Shown here: positions 7,121 to 13,252 of the stretch, one piece after another
Layout: the number at the start of each line of letters is the position of its first letter
Position numbering within the stretch: the stretch's first letter is position 1
Source of the DNA: Thiobacillus sp.
GTDB taxonomy: Bacteria; Pseudomonadota; Gammaproteobacteria; Burkholderiales; Thiobacillaceae
Direction of reading: 5' to 3'
DNA: 13,252 nt
Assembly (NCBI GenBank): GCA_020217265.1
Contig: JAIWOS010000101.1
Location: 1-13,252, forward strand
Notes under the pieces: generated by a model
Told to the model about the DNA's origin: nothing
The model's input: only the letters and a program-made list of their open reading frames with translations
Database searches by the model: none
Program-made: the position numbers and the translations under genes

Positions 7121-7827
7121 CCAAGAAAAAAACGGAACCAGAGCAGGGCGACGCGTCGCTTGATCTGCTGGCGCGGCATGGGGGAAAGCAGTTCAAGACT
7201 ATCCTCGCCGACCCGCCTTGGCAGTTCCAGAACCGTACCGGGAAAATGGCGCCTGAACACAAGCGACTTTCGCGTTACGGCACGATGAACTTAGCTGACA
7301 TCATGGTCCTGCCGGTTGGGCAGCTTGCGGACGATACGTCGCATCTCTATTTGTGGGTTCCGAACGCACTGCTGCCGGAAGGGCTACGTGTGATGGAAGC
7401 CTGGGGCTTTCAATACAAAAGTAATCTCGTCTGGCACAAGATCCGTAAAGACGGCGGGCCGGACGGGCGTGGTGTTGGTTTCTATTTTCGTAACGTCACC
7501 GAGTTGGTGTTGTTTGGCGTGCGTGGAAAGAACGCTCGTACCCTTGCGCCAGGGCGGCGTCAGGTCAATTTCTTGGCAACACAGAAGCGGGAGCATTCGC
7601 GTAAGCCTGACGAGTTTTACGATATTGTCGAATCATGCAGCCCAGGTCCTTACCTTGAGTTATTCGCACGTGGCAGCCGCGCGGGCTGGTCGACATGGGG
7701 AAATCAGGCAGATGAATATTCCCCGACATGGGCGACATATGCCAATCATTCTCAACGCAAGACGGGAGTTGGCGATCAAGACACACAGCTACGCCTTGTA
7801 GAGCAAAATGAAGCACTCTACGAATAA
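7117..7827 (+). CDS. MT-A70 family DNA adenine methyltransferase (R-M modification enzyme)
   Basis: A 236-aa protein of the MT-A70 family of AdoMet-dependent N6-adenine methyltransferases. The catalytic motif DPPW is at 32-35, near the N-terminus as usual. HSRKPDEFYDIVE lies at 160-172, and the AdoMet-binding end with ELFARGSRAGW (181-191) and WGN (194-196) follows. The start ATGA (7117-7120) overlaps the stop of the endonuclease, so the two are translationally coupled. The obvious role is to methylate the endonuclease's recognition site and protect the host; m6A fits a GATC-type target. Gene order (nuclease first, weakly translated; methylase second) and the terminator just after the stop mark this as a complete two-gene unit. 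MT-A70 enzymes also occur as orphan methylases, but the overlap argues for a true pair. Confidence 0.92.
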   Translation: MTKKKTEPEQGDASLDLLARHGGKQFKTILADPPWQFQNRTGKMAPEHKRLSRYGTMNLADIMVLPVGQLADDTSHLYLWVPNALLPEGLRVMEAWGFQYKSNLVWHKIRKDGGPDGRGVGFYFRNVTELVLFGVRGKNARTLAPGRRQVNFLATQKREHSRKPDEFYDIVESCSPGPYLELFARGSRAGWSTWGNQADEYSPTWATYANHSQRKTGVGDQDTQLRLVEQNEALYE

Positions 7828-7844
7828 GTGAGTAAGTGAGGACC

Positions 7845-7880
7845 AAATGGTCAGCCCAGGCTGACCATTTCTTTTTTCTT
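7845..7880 (+). terminator. Strong Rho-independent terminator after the R-M genes
   Basis: AAATGGTCAGCC (7845-7856) and GGCTGACCATTT (7859-7870) are perfect 12-bp arms around CA, followed by a T-rich tail CTTTTTTCTTT (7871-7881). It lies 18 bases after the methyltransferase stop. The A/T-ended arms mean it could also work in the other direction. Confidence 0.93.
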
Positions 7881-7884
7881 TACT

Positions 7885-8424
7885 CAATAAAATGGGTCAG
7901 ACACGATGCCCCGCGATGGTTAAGCATGGTGAAATGACATGCATGCACGCGCACACGGGGTCAGGTCTTGCATTAACACAAGGCCGGCGGCAGTCAGACC
8001 GCACAGCCGCCGCCCGCAGTCCCCGTTCTACCATCCGGCCCGCCATGTGACTCCCTAAACTCCGGCAACGTCTACGCGACCTGGGCCTGCCACAAGGGAC
8101 GCGTGTTGCGGTCGTGGGTACTGGGGCGCTCGCTCTACACCAGGCGACGGCGTGCCGAGCTTTCTGCCGCTGGCGATGCGCAATGAGTTGCCTGCTCTCT
8201 TCGATGATCTGAACGCGCTGGCGCGGGTGCAATCCGAACTATCAAAGGGGCCAGGCTCGAATAATCCAGCTGTCTCGAAATGGAAAAACAGAACGCTTCC
8301 CGCTCGCTGATCTCGCCGGCTCAAGAACAATCGGGAAAGAACCACGATTTTCGCGTTATTCCACAACCCCCTCACCTATAGAAGTTCAGACCTGATCTGA
8401 CCGTTGTCCCGTTTTGAAGGTGTC
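7885..8424. other. Gene-poor region with GGGTCAG motifs and possible gene debris
   Basis: No convincing gene is seen. GGGTCAG occurs at 7894-7900 and again within GGGGTCAGGTCTTGCATTAAC (from 7957), words I associate with the flanks of IS200-like/REP-associated transposase loci in betaproteobacteria, though no transposase is here. From about 8054 to 8310 the composition becomes coding-like and short broken frames appear, for example one reading LPKLRQRLRDLGLPQG near 8054 and one reading MRNELPALFDDLNALARV near 8176, in different frames with stops. This could be the remains of a decayed gene; I do not recognise it. TCAGA/TCTGA (about 8385-8399) forms a small dyad. Confidence 0.4.
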
Positions 8425-8516
8425 TGAGTGTCATCGCTTAAAATGAAACCCGACATTCACCGTGCGCGGAATGTCTTGCAGCGCCTAACCCCCAGAAATT
8501 CGGACACTCATTTTTT
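8425..8516 (+). other. Nested-hairpin element ending in a T run
   Basis: An outer perfect 8-bp pair, TGAGTGTC (8425-8432) with GACACTCA (8503-8510), encloses an inner perfect 7-bp hairpin, GACATTC (8452-8458) with GAATGTC (8469-8475). TTTTTT follows the outer arm directly (8511-8516). It lies 70 bases before the acyltransferase gene. It could be a structured leader or attenuator, a small RNA with a terminator-like end, or a small mobile element with terminal inverted repeats. The pairing is seen directly; the interpretation is open. No convincing -35/-10 pair was found for the downstream gene. Confidence 0.45.
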
Positions 8517-8585
8517 ATTTTAAAGATGAAACGTCAAACTCAAGCTGACCGCAAACCATTCCGGGACTGAATAAGCAACTGAGCC

Positions 8586-10145
8586 ATGCTATTCAATTCT
8601 TACGAGTTCCTCTTTTTATATTTCCCGGTAACGTTTGCGGTTTTTTTTGCCCTCGCTCGTTACAGGCGTTCGCTTGCGGCGCTGTGGCTATTCGGCGCAT
8701 CACTGTTTTTCTATGGCTGGTGGAACCCCGCTTATGTCAGTTTGCTGATCGGCTCCATCCTGTTCAATTTTGGAATGGGAACAGCCATATCACGGGAGCA
8801 TGAACGTGGGGCTTTTCGCAGGGCTAAGGGTTTGCTCATTGCAGCAATCAGCGGCGATCTTGCCCTCCTTGCATATTACAAGTACGCAAATTTCTTTCTT
8901 GATAATGTCAACCTGCTGGCTGGCGCACAATGGCATCTCGAAGCCATCATCCTGCCCTTGGGTATTTCCTTTTTCACCTTCACCCAGATCGCGTTTTTAG
9001 TTGATTCATACCGAGGCGAGGTCAAAGAGCGAAATTTTATTCATTACGGTCTTTTCGTTACCTATTTTCCTCATCTCATCGCAGGACCTGTGCTGCATCA
9101 CAAAGAGATGATGCCGCAATTTGCCGAGGCGAAAACCTATCGTCTCCACTGGGAAAATATCTCGGTCGGCCTGACAATCTTCATCATCGGCCTGTTCAAG
9201 AAGCTGGTGCTTGCCGACGGTGTGGCGCCATTCGCTACGCCCGTTTTCAATGCGGCAGCCAATGGCGTGACCCTAACCCTGATCGACGCCTGGGTTGGCG
9301 CGCTGGCGTTTACCCTGCAGTTGTATTTCGATTTTTCAGCCTACTCGGACATGGCCATCGGGCTATCGCGCATGTTCGGAGTCAAGCTCCCGCTCAATTT
9401 CAATTCACCCTACAAGGCCGTGAACATTGTTGATTTCTGGAGACGATGGCACATGACCCTGTCCCGCTTTCTGCGCGACTATTTGTACTTCGCGTTGGGC
9501 GGCAACCGAAAGGGGGCGATTCGACGCTACGTCAACCTGATGGTCACCATGCTGCTCGGCGGGCTATGGCATGGCGCGGGATGGACATTCATAATCTGGG
9601 GCGGCCTGCACGGGCTTTATCTCAGCATCAACCATGCATGGACCAAGTTTCGCTCCACCTTTCTGAATTTATTACCTGTTAGCAGAGTGGAGAAGCGCGC
9701 TGCCTGGCTGCTGACGTTTCTTGCGGTAGTTGTCGGCTGGGTATTCTTCCGTGCACAGGATACCCAGTCTGCGGTATCGATCCTGCACGCTATGACAGGC
9801 GGCAATGGCCTGCTCGTCCCCAACAACTGGCCGGCCGCCTGGTACCTCTATGCCGTCATCAACAAACTGGGGCTGCCTGTGCAACTCGGCGTACCTGTCA
9901 GCCAGTTTGACCCTGCCGGGATCAGCCTTTATTGGATTATCGTCTTGCTCGGTATTGCGTGGTTCATGCCCAATACACAGCAGCTCATGGCGCGTTTCGA
10001 TCCCGCACTCGAGTCCGTCAGTACCCCCAACACTCCCCCAATCTGGCAGCCAGGTGCTGCCTGGGCTGTCGTGATGGGGTTCGTGGCCGTGGTGGCCATA
10101 TTGCACCTCACCCGGGTCAGTGAATTTTTGTATTTTCAGTTTTGA
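8586..10145 (+). CDS. MBOAT O-acyltransferase, AlgI-like
   Basis: A 519-aa integral membrane protein of the MBOAT family, close in layout to AlgI, which moves acetyl groups across the inner membrane for O-acetylation of exported polysaccharide. The start MLFNSYEFLFLYFPV is typical. Many hydrophobic segments follow, with family landmarks YKYANFF (98-104), LPLGISFFTFTQ (123-134), LYFDFSAYSDMAIGL (246-260), FWRRWHMTLS (284-293, with H289) and GGLWHGAGWTFIIWG (325-339), where H329 matches the essential MBOAT histidine. Length fits the family. The next gene overlaps its stop by one base and encodes a periplasmic SGNH-like partner, so the two probably form an acetyl-transfer module. No glycosyltransferase cluster adjoins it, so the substrate polymer is unknown. 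The Shine-Dalgarno is weak. GC is lower than in the nrd genes. Confidence 0.93.
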   Translation: MLFNSYEFLFLYFPVTFAVFFALARYRRSLAALWLFGASLFFYGWWNPAYVSLLIGSILFNFGMGTAISREHERGAFRRAKGLLIAAISGDLALLAYYKYANFFLDNVNLLAGAQWHLEAIILPLGISFFTFTQIAFLVDSYRGEVKERNFIHYGLFVTYFPHLIAGPVLHHKEMMPQFAEAKTYRLHWENISVGLTIFIIGLFKKLVLADGVAPFATPVFNAAANGVTLTLIDAWVGALAFTLQLYFDFSAYSDMAIGLSRMFGVKLPLNFNSPYKAVNIVDFWRRWHMTLSRFLRDYLYFALGGNRKGAIRRYVNLMVTMLLGGLWHGAGWTFIIWGGLHGLYLSINHAWTKFRSTFLNLLPVSRVEKRAAWLLTFLAVVVGWVFFRAQDTQSAVSILHAMTGGNGLLVPNNWPAAWYLYAVINKLGLPVQLGVPVSQFDPAGISLYWIIVLLGIAWFMPNTQQLMARFDPALESVSTPNTPPIWQPGAAWAVVMGFVAVVAILHLTRVSEFLYFQF

Positions 10146-11233
10146 TGAGGCCCACACCCACAGCCCGACTCCACAAAGCCTATGTCATCTGGCTGGGCCT
10201 CGTCTGGGCAGGGCTTTGCCTGGGGGTATTGGCCATCAACAGTGTGGTGGACCCGCTCTGGTACTTTCAGGGCAACTTGATCACCCAGCATAACGGCGGC
10301 TTCAATGAGCGGGAGTCCAAGCTAAACCTGTTTCTACAGGATCCCGATCAATACGATTGCCTCATTTTTGGAAGTTCGAGAGCTACTGGATTACCGGCGT
10401 CGGCGCTCAAGCCACTCAAGTGCTTCAACTTGTCCTTCGCAAGCGGCCAGCCCAAGGAGTTTATTGCTTACGCGAAGTATCTCCGGGCACGGGGCTTTCG
10501 CCCCGAATACATCGTGATTGGCGTGGATGGCTTTATCTTTCAAACAGAGGGACGCGATCCGGTAACCATCCCCAGTCATGTCATGGAAAACCGCGATCCA
10601 CCCAGCCCGCTGAAAGCCTATCTATCTATTGGCAGCCTGAACATGACCTGGAACGAATTGGTAAAGATGGAGCAGAGCAACAATCGTGAGTATTACGACT
10701 CGCGGTTTGAAAAGGTTCCAGGCAAAAACATGCCCGTTTTCAACCCAATGAAAACACTTGAAGTTGTCGGGCTTCGCCGTGCCGACGCCGAGGCGCGTCG
10801 AAAAAGCCCATTCTCTTCCCATAGCGCCCGGCTTTACCAGGAATTGGCACGCGTTTTTCCCGGTTCAAAAACGCTGGCCTATGTCCCGCCTGTCAGTGCC
10901 TGGCATGTGGCGGAAATGCAGCAGAATGGCGTGCTGGACGGATACCTCGATGCGCTGTACACGACAGCGAATCTGTTCCCGGTTTTCCTGGATTTTTCCA
11001 TCCCGTCACCCATCACATGGAACCCGACCAATACTTATGACGGATCGCACTTTTACCCTTGGGTGAACCGCTCAATCGCAAAAGCATTGATCGCCCGCGA
11101 GCCCATGGGGTGGGGAATCACGCCCGCGACAATGAGCCTGGATGCGTATCGTGCGCGTTACCTGGCAGCCCTGGAGCAATTCAGACAGAGCACGGCGACA
11201 GGCCAGTCAAACCGTAACAGTGACTCGCACTGA
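10145..11233 (+). CDS. Membrane-anchored SGNH-like partner of the MBOAT acyltransferase
   Basis: A 362-aa protein with one N-terminal membrane segment (about 14-34) and a periplasmic domain. It carries GSS (76-78, in LIFGSSRATG), which fits the nucleophile block of SGNH-type proteins, and D299-x2-H302 (YDGSHFYP), which fits the catalytic Asp-His block. Together these suggest an acetyltransferase or esterase comparable in role to AlgJ/AlgX or DltD, accepting acetyl groups delivered by the MBOAT protein. The ATG at 10145 is in a TGATG overlap with the MBOAT stop, the classic sign of coupled translation; a TTG one codon earlier is also in frame but less likely. The end is hydrophilic and probably disordered. 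Functional pairing is well supported by position; the exact substrate is not. Confidence 0.82.
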   Translation: MRPTPTARLHKAYVIWLGLVWAGLCLGVLAINSVVDPLWYFQGNLITQHNGGFNERESKLNLFLQDPDQYDCLIFGSSRATGLPASALKPLKCFNLSFASGQPKEFIAYAKYLRARGFRPEYIVIGVDGFIFQTEGRDPVTIPSHVMENRDPPSPLKAYLSIGSLNMTWNELVKMEQSNNREYYDSRFEKVPGKNMPVFNPMKTLEVVGLRRADAEARRKSPFSSHSARLYQELARVFPGSKTLAYVPPVSAWHVAEMQQNGVLDGYLDALYTTANLFPVFLDFSIPSPITWNPTNTYDGSHFYPWVNRSIAKALIAREPMGWGITPATMSLDAYRARYLAALEQFRQSTATGQSNRNSDSH

Positions 11234-11333
11234 AAACCCCGTAACAACGAGGCCAGTCTGAGAATCATCTAGCCGGCCGCCCGCCGCTGTGAGGCAGAGG
11301 AGTAAGTCAATCGGGGGCCACGGTTCCCTCGCT

Positions 11334-11609
11334 CTATTCGACAACCCCCTCATCCCCGTGACACGCACACCCCGGCTCGTTGCTGACGGTGTTGTCGCAG
11401 CACACGATCTTGCCGGCGCGGCAGCCGCATACGCCCTTGTGGGCCTTGCAGCAGGCGAGCTGGGCGACCTGTAGATTGATCTTGTCTGAAGTGGCACAGG
11501 CGGCGGGGGGCGGTGCGGGACGCAGGTCGATCAGGGCCGGCGTGTCGGCGGCGAAGACGGGGGCGGCGAACAGCAAAGCGGCGAAGGCGAGGGGCAGGTG
11601 CAGGCGCAT
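11334..11609 (-). CDS. Small exported cysteine-rich protein
   Basis: A 91-aa protein with a clear Sec signal peptide: MRLHLPLAF, a hydrophobic core, and a likely cut at VFA-A (20/21). The mature part of about 70 residues has nine cysteines (38, 53, 54, 61, 63, 70, 71, 81, 83) in the pattern CC-x6-CxC-x6-CC-x9-CxC, plus H57 and H84. This suggests either several disulfides or metal binding in the periplasm. GGGAG on the minus strand (11616-11620) is 6 bases before the ATG, and a TATAGT -10-like hexamer lies at 11639-11644 with a poor -35. The signal peptide, Shine-Dalgarno and cysteine pattern together argue it is real. I do not recognise the family. It is convergent with the SGNH-like gene and downstream of the MFS gene on the same strand. 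Confidence 0.72.
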   Translation of the reverse strand: MRLHLPLAFAALLFAAPVFAADTPALIDLRPAPPPAACATSDKINLQVAQLACCKAHKGVCGCRAGKIVCCDNTVSNEPGCACHGDEGVVE

Positions 11610-11723
11610 GACGGACTCCCGGACGAACGGACGCTATCACTATAGCGCGGGCGTAGGCCAGCAGGGCCACCGGGTGGAATATCCGGGTTCGACGCGCTGC
11701 CGCGCGCGCCCGGTAAACACTTC

Positions 11724-12887
11724 TTACGGCGTGGCAGCGCGCGGTAGCGCGCCCAGCAGCAGGCTGGCCAGCACGAGGATGGCGGCGAGCGTGCCAAAGG
11801 CGCTGGCGTAGCCGAGGTGGGTGACGATGAAGCCGGTGAGCACGGGGCCGATGGACTGGCCGACGTCCATGACGGTGCGCAGGACGCCCATCGACGAGCC
11901 GAAGCGGCCGTTTTTGGTGAGGTCGGCGACGAGCGCGGTGGTGGACGAGGTGACGGTGGCGAAGCCGATGCCGAACAGCAGGCTCAGGAGGGCGAGGCTG
12001 ACGAAGCTCTGGGCGAAGATCAGCAGGGCCACGCTCGCCGCGCCGACGAAGAGCCCGGGCACAATGACGGCGGTGCGGCCGACGCGGTCGGAAATGCGGC
12101 CCATGACGGGCTTGGCGAAGACGATGCTGACGAGCTGCACGCCGAGGATGACGCCGATCTGCCATGCGGGAATCCCGAGCGACGAGGCGTACAGCGCGAG
12201 AAAGGCCTCGACGGCGCCGAACACCAGGTATTGCGCGGCCTCGACCAGGCTTACCCGCAGGATGCCGCGGTCCTTCAGCACGGCAACGAGGCTGGGCCAG
12301 AATCGCGGCAGCTCGCGCCGCGGGGCGCGCGTGTCGTGGCCGTCATGCAGTAGCAGGCCGGCGGCGAAGGCGATTACGCCGCTGACCGCGCAGGCGAGGT
12401 AGACCGCGTGGAAACTCGCCAGCGAGATGAGGGCGCCACCGAGAAAGGGCGCGACCGAGCGGCCGACGATGGTGATCGACGAATAGGTGGAGATGCGCGC
12501 CGCGCGGTCGGCGACGTAGCGTTCCGCAATCGCGGCGATGGCGACGGTGCCGAAAATGGCGGTGGCAAAGCCATGGTAGAAGCGCACCGCCATCAGCTGC
12601 CAGGGAGTGTGGACCAGCAGGTAGAGAAAGGGCGCGGTGGCGAAAACGACCAGCGAGGCGATCAGCAGGCGCCGCTTGCCGAGCATGTCGGACAGCACGC
12701 CGGCCGGATAGCTGGCGAGCACGCCGGGGATCGTCGAGGCCATCACGATCCAGCCGATTTCCGCAGGCGTCGCCTTCAGCGCTTCGGCGAACAGCGGCAG
12801 CACCGGCGTCTTCGACATCGTCGAACTGAGGATGGCGAAGCCGCCAACGAGCGAAATGAGGAGAAAGAAACGGGCGTCGGATTTCAT
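11724..12887 (-). CDS. MFS transporter (drug/metabolite efflux type)
   Basis: A 387-aa protein (from the start chosen here) with about 12 hydrophobic segments and the MFS signature loops: AGVLSDMLGKRR between segments 2 and 3, and MGRISDRVGRTA in the second half, each a form of the G-x-x-x-D-x-x-G-R-x motif. The layout is that of the DHA1-like efflux families; substrate cannot be told. The start at 12887 (MKSDARFF) places the first membrane helix close to the N-terminus. An in-frame ATG at 12950 would add 21 polar residues; neither has a good Shine-Dalgarno, so the start is uncertain. The gene is divergent from the pyruvyl transferase-like gene. High GC matches the core genome. Confidence 0.9.
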   Translation of the reverse strand: MKSDARFFLLISLVGGFAILSSTMSKTPVLPLFAEALKATPAEIGWIVMASTIPGVLASYPAGVLSDMLGKRRLLIASLVVFATAPFLYLLVHTPWQLMAVRFYHGFATAIFGTVAIAAIAERYVADRAARISTYSSITIVGRSVAPFLGGALISLASFHAVYLACAVSGVIAFAAGLLLHDGHDTRAPRRELPRFWPSLVAVLKDRGILRVSLVEAAQYLVFGAVEAFLALYASSLGIPAWQIGVILGVQLVSIVFAKPVMGRISDRVGRTAVIVPGLFVGAASVALLIFAQSFVSLALLSLLFGIGFATVTSSTTALVADLTKNGRFGSSMGVLRTVMDVGQSIGPVLTGFIVTHLGYASAFGTLAAILVLASLLLGALPRAATP

Positions 12888-12942
12888 GGGGCGGGCAATG
12901 GCTTTTTTACCAATGTAATGCGGATTCTGGCTGTGTGCGGAA

Positions 12943-12976
12943 GAATGCATTCATCGCTTCGATTGAAGGTTTCAAT
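12943..12976. promoter_or_regulatory. Two dyads in the divergent intergenic region
   Basis: GAATGCATTC (12943-12952) is a perfect 10-bp palindrome, and ATTGAA-ggt-TTCAAT (12962-12976) is a perfect 6-bp dyad 9 bases further on. Both lie between the MFS gene and the pyruvyl transferase-like gene, where a shared operator could sit. No partner regulator gene is visible in the window. Confidence 0.35.
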
Positions 12977-12982
12977 GCGCAG

Positions 12983-13252
12983 ATGTTGACGGTGAAACCA
13001 GACACCGCGCCCGTCCTGTTCGGCGCCTTCGACCGCCACAATTTCGGCGACCTGCTGTTTCCGCACGTGGTGGCAGCACGCTTCCCCGCGCGCGCGTTTC
13101 GCTACGCCGGTTTGCGCGCATGCGACATGCGGGCCTTCGGCGGCCATGACGTGGAGCGCCTGCCCGCCGCGTCCGCGTGCCTGATTCATGCCGGTGGCGA
13201 GCTGCTGACCTGCACCGCCTGGCAGGCCGCGGTCATGCTGTGCGAACCGGCC
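12983..13252 (+). CDS. Polysaccharide pyruvyl transferase-like protein (N-terminal part, cut by window end)
   Basis: The frame is open from the ATG at 12983 to the last base, giving 90 residues. The start MLTVKPDTAPVLFGAFD is followed by RHNFGDLLFPHVV (18-30) and later LIHAGGELL (66-74). The NFGDLLFPH and GGELL elements resemble the start of polysaccharide pyruvyl transferase (CsaB/WcaK-like) proteins, which add pyruvate ketals to cell-surface sugars. AAGG (12966-12969) lies 13 bases upstream, a weak and distant Shine-Dalgarno. The rest of the gene is outside the window, so domain content and function beyond this are unknown. With the MBOAT/SGNH pair to the left, it hints at polysaccharide decoration in this part of the chromosome. 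Confidence 0.65.
   Translation, partial: MLTVKPDTAPVLFGAFDRHNFGDLLFPHVVAARFPARAFRYAGLRACDMRAFGGHDVERLPAASACLIHAGGELLTCTAWQAAVMLCEPA

Noticed and set aside
8055..8375. Minus-strand open frame of 106 codons in the gene-poor region
   Set aside because: No recognisable motif, no convincing ribosome site, and composition not like the neighbours.
8425..8510. Integron attC site (GCCTAAC at 8482-8488)
   Set aside because: A matching GTTRRRY partner core at the right distance and orientation is absent, and there is no integrase in the window.
10142..10144. TTG start for the SGNH-like gene
   Set aside because: The next codon is an ATG in a TGATG overlap with the upstream stop, a far more usual coupled start.
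11350..12165. Long minus-strand open frame overlapping the MFS gene and the cysteine-rich gene
   Set aside because: Arg/His/Pro-rich string running out of frame through two better genes; typical shadow.
11817..12402. Plus-strand open frames across the MFS gene
   Set aside because: Antisense shadows; the minus strand has clear membrane segments and MFS motifs.
1..13252. CRISPR array, tRNA or rRNA genes
   Set aside because: No regularly spaced direct repeats and no cloverleaf or rRNA-like sequence was seen.

Overview
The window looks like a chromosomal segment of a GC-rich betaproteobacterium. I infer this from the two-ATP-cone class Ia NrdA, the codon use of the core genes, an alginate-type O-acetylation pair and a repeat type common in beta/gammaproteobacteria. 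Genus cannot be fixed from the sequence alone. A conserved core (ribonucleotide reductase) is interrupted and followed by lower-GC accessory DNA.

Left part (1-5075): a terminator of an upstream gene (58-98), then a well-resolved control region with a sigma70-type promoter, two NrdR-like boxes 32 bp apart and a perfect DnaA box. These drive nrdA (307-3216) and, further down, nrdB (3942-5075), the two subunits of the aerobic enzyme that makes deoxyribonucleotides. Between them sit a small GrlR-like gene (3229-3567) and a roughly 350-bp multi-hairpin intergenic repeat.

Middle part (5135-7870): a probable defence island. It holds a TIR-domain protein with a Cys/His N-terminal motif and a Gly/Ser linker, a small KTSC-like protein, and a type II restriction-modification pair: a BglII/BstYI-like endonuclease whose stop overlaps the start of an MT-A70 adenine methyltransferase. 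A strong terminator closes the block. After it comes about 700 bp without a recognisable gene, with short GGGTCAG motifs, possible gene debris and a nested-hairpin element ending in a T run.

Right part (8586-13252): an MBOAT O-acyltransferase and its SGNH-like partner (translationally coupled, probably acetylating an exported polysaccharide); then on the minus strand a small exported cysteine-rich protein and an MFS transporter; and a divergent, window-truncated polysaccharide pyruvyl transferase-like gene.

The best candidates for something undescribed are the GrlR-like gene inside the nrdAB locus, the TIR protein next to the restriction-modification cassette, the nested-hairpin element upstream of the acyltransferase, and the cysteine-rich exported peptide.
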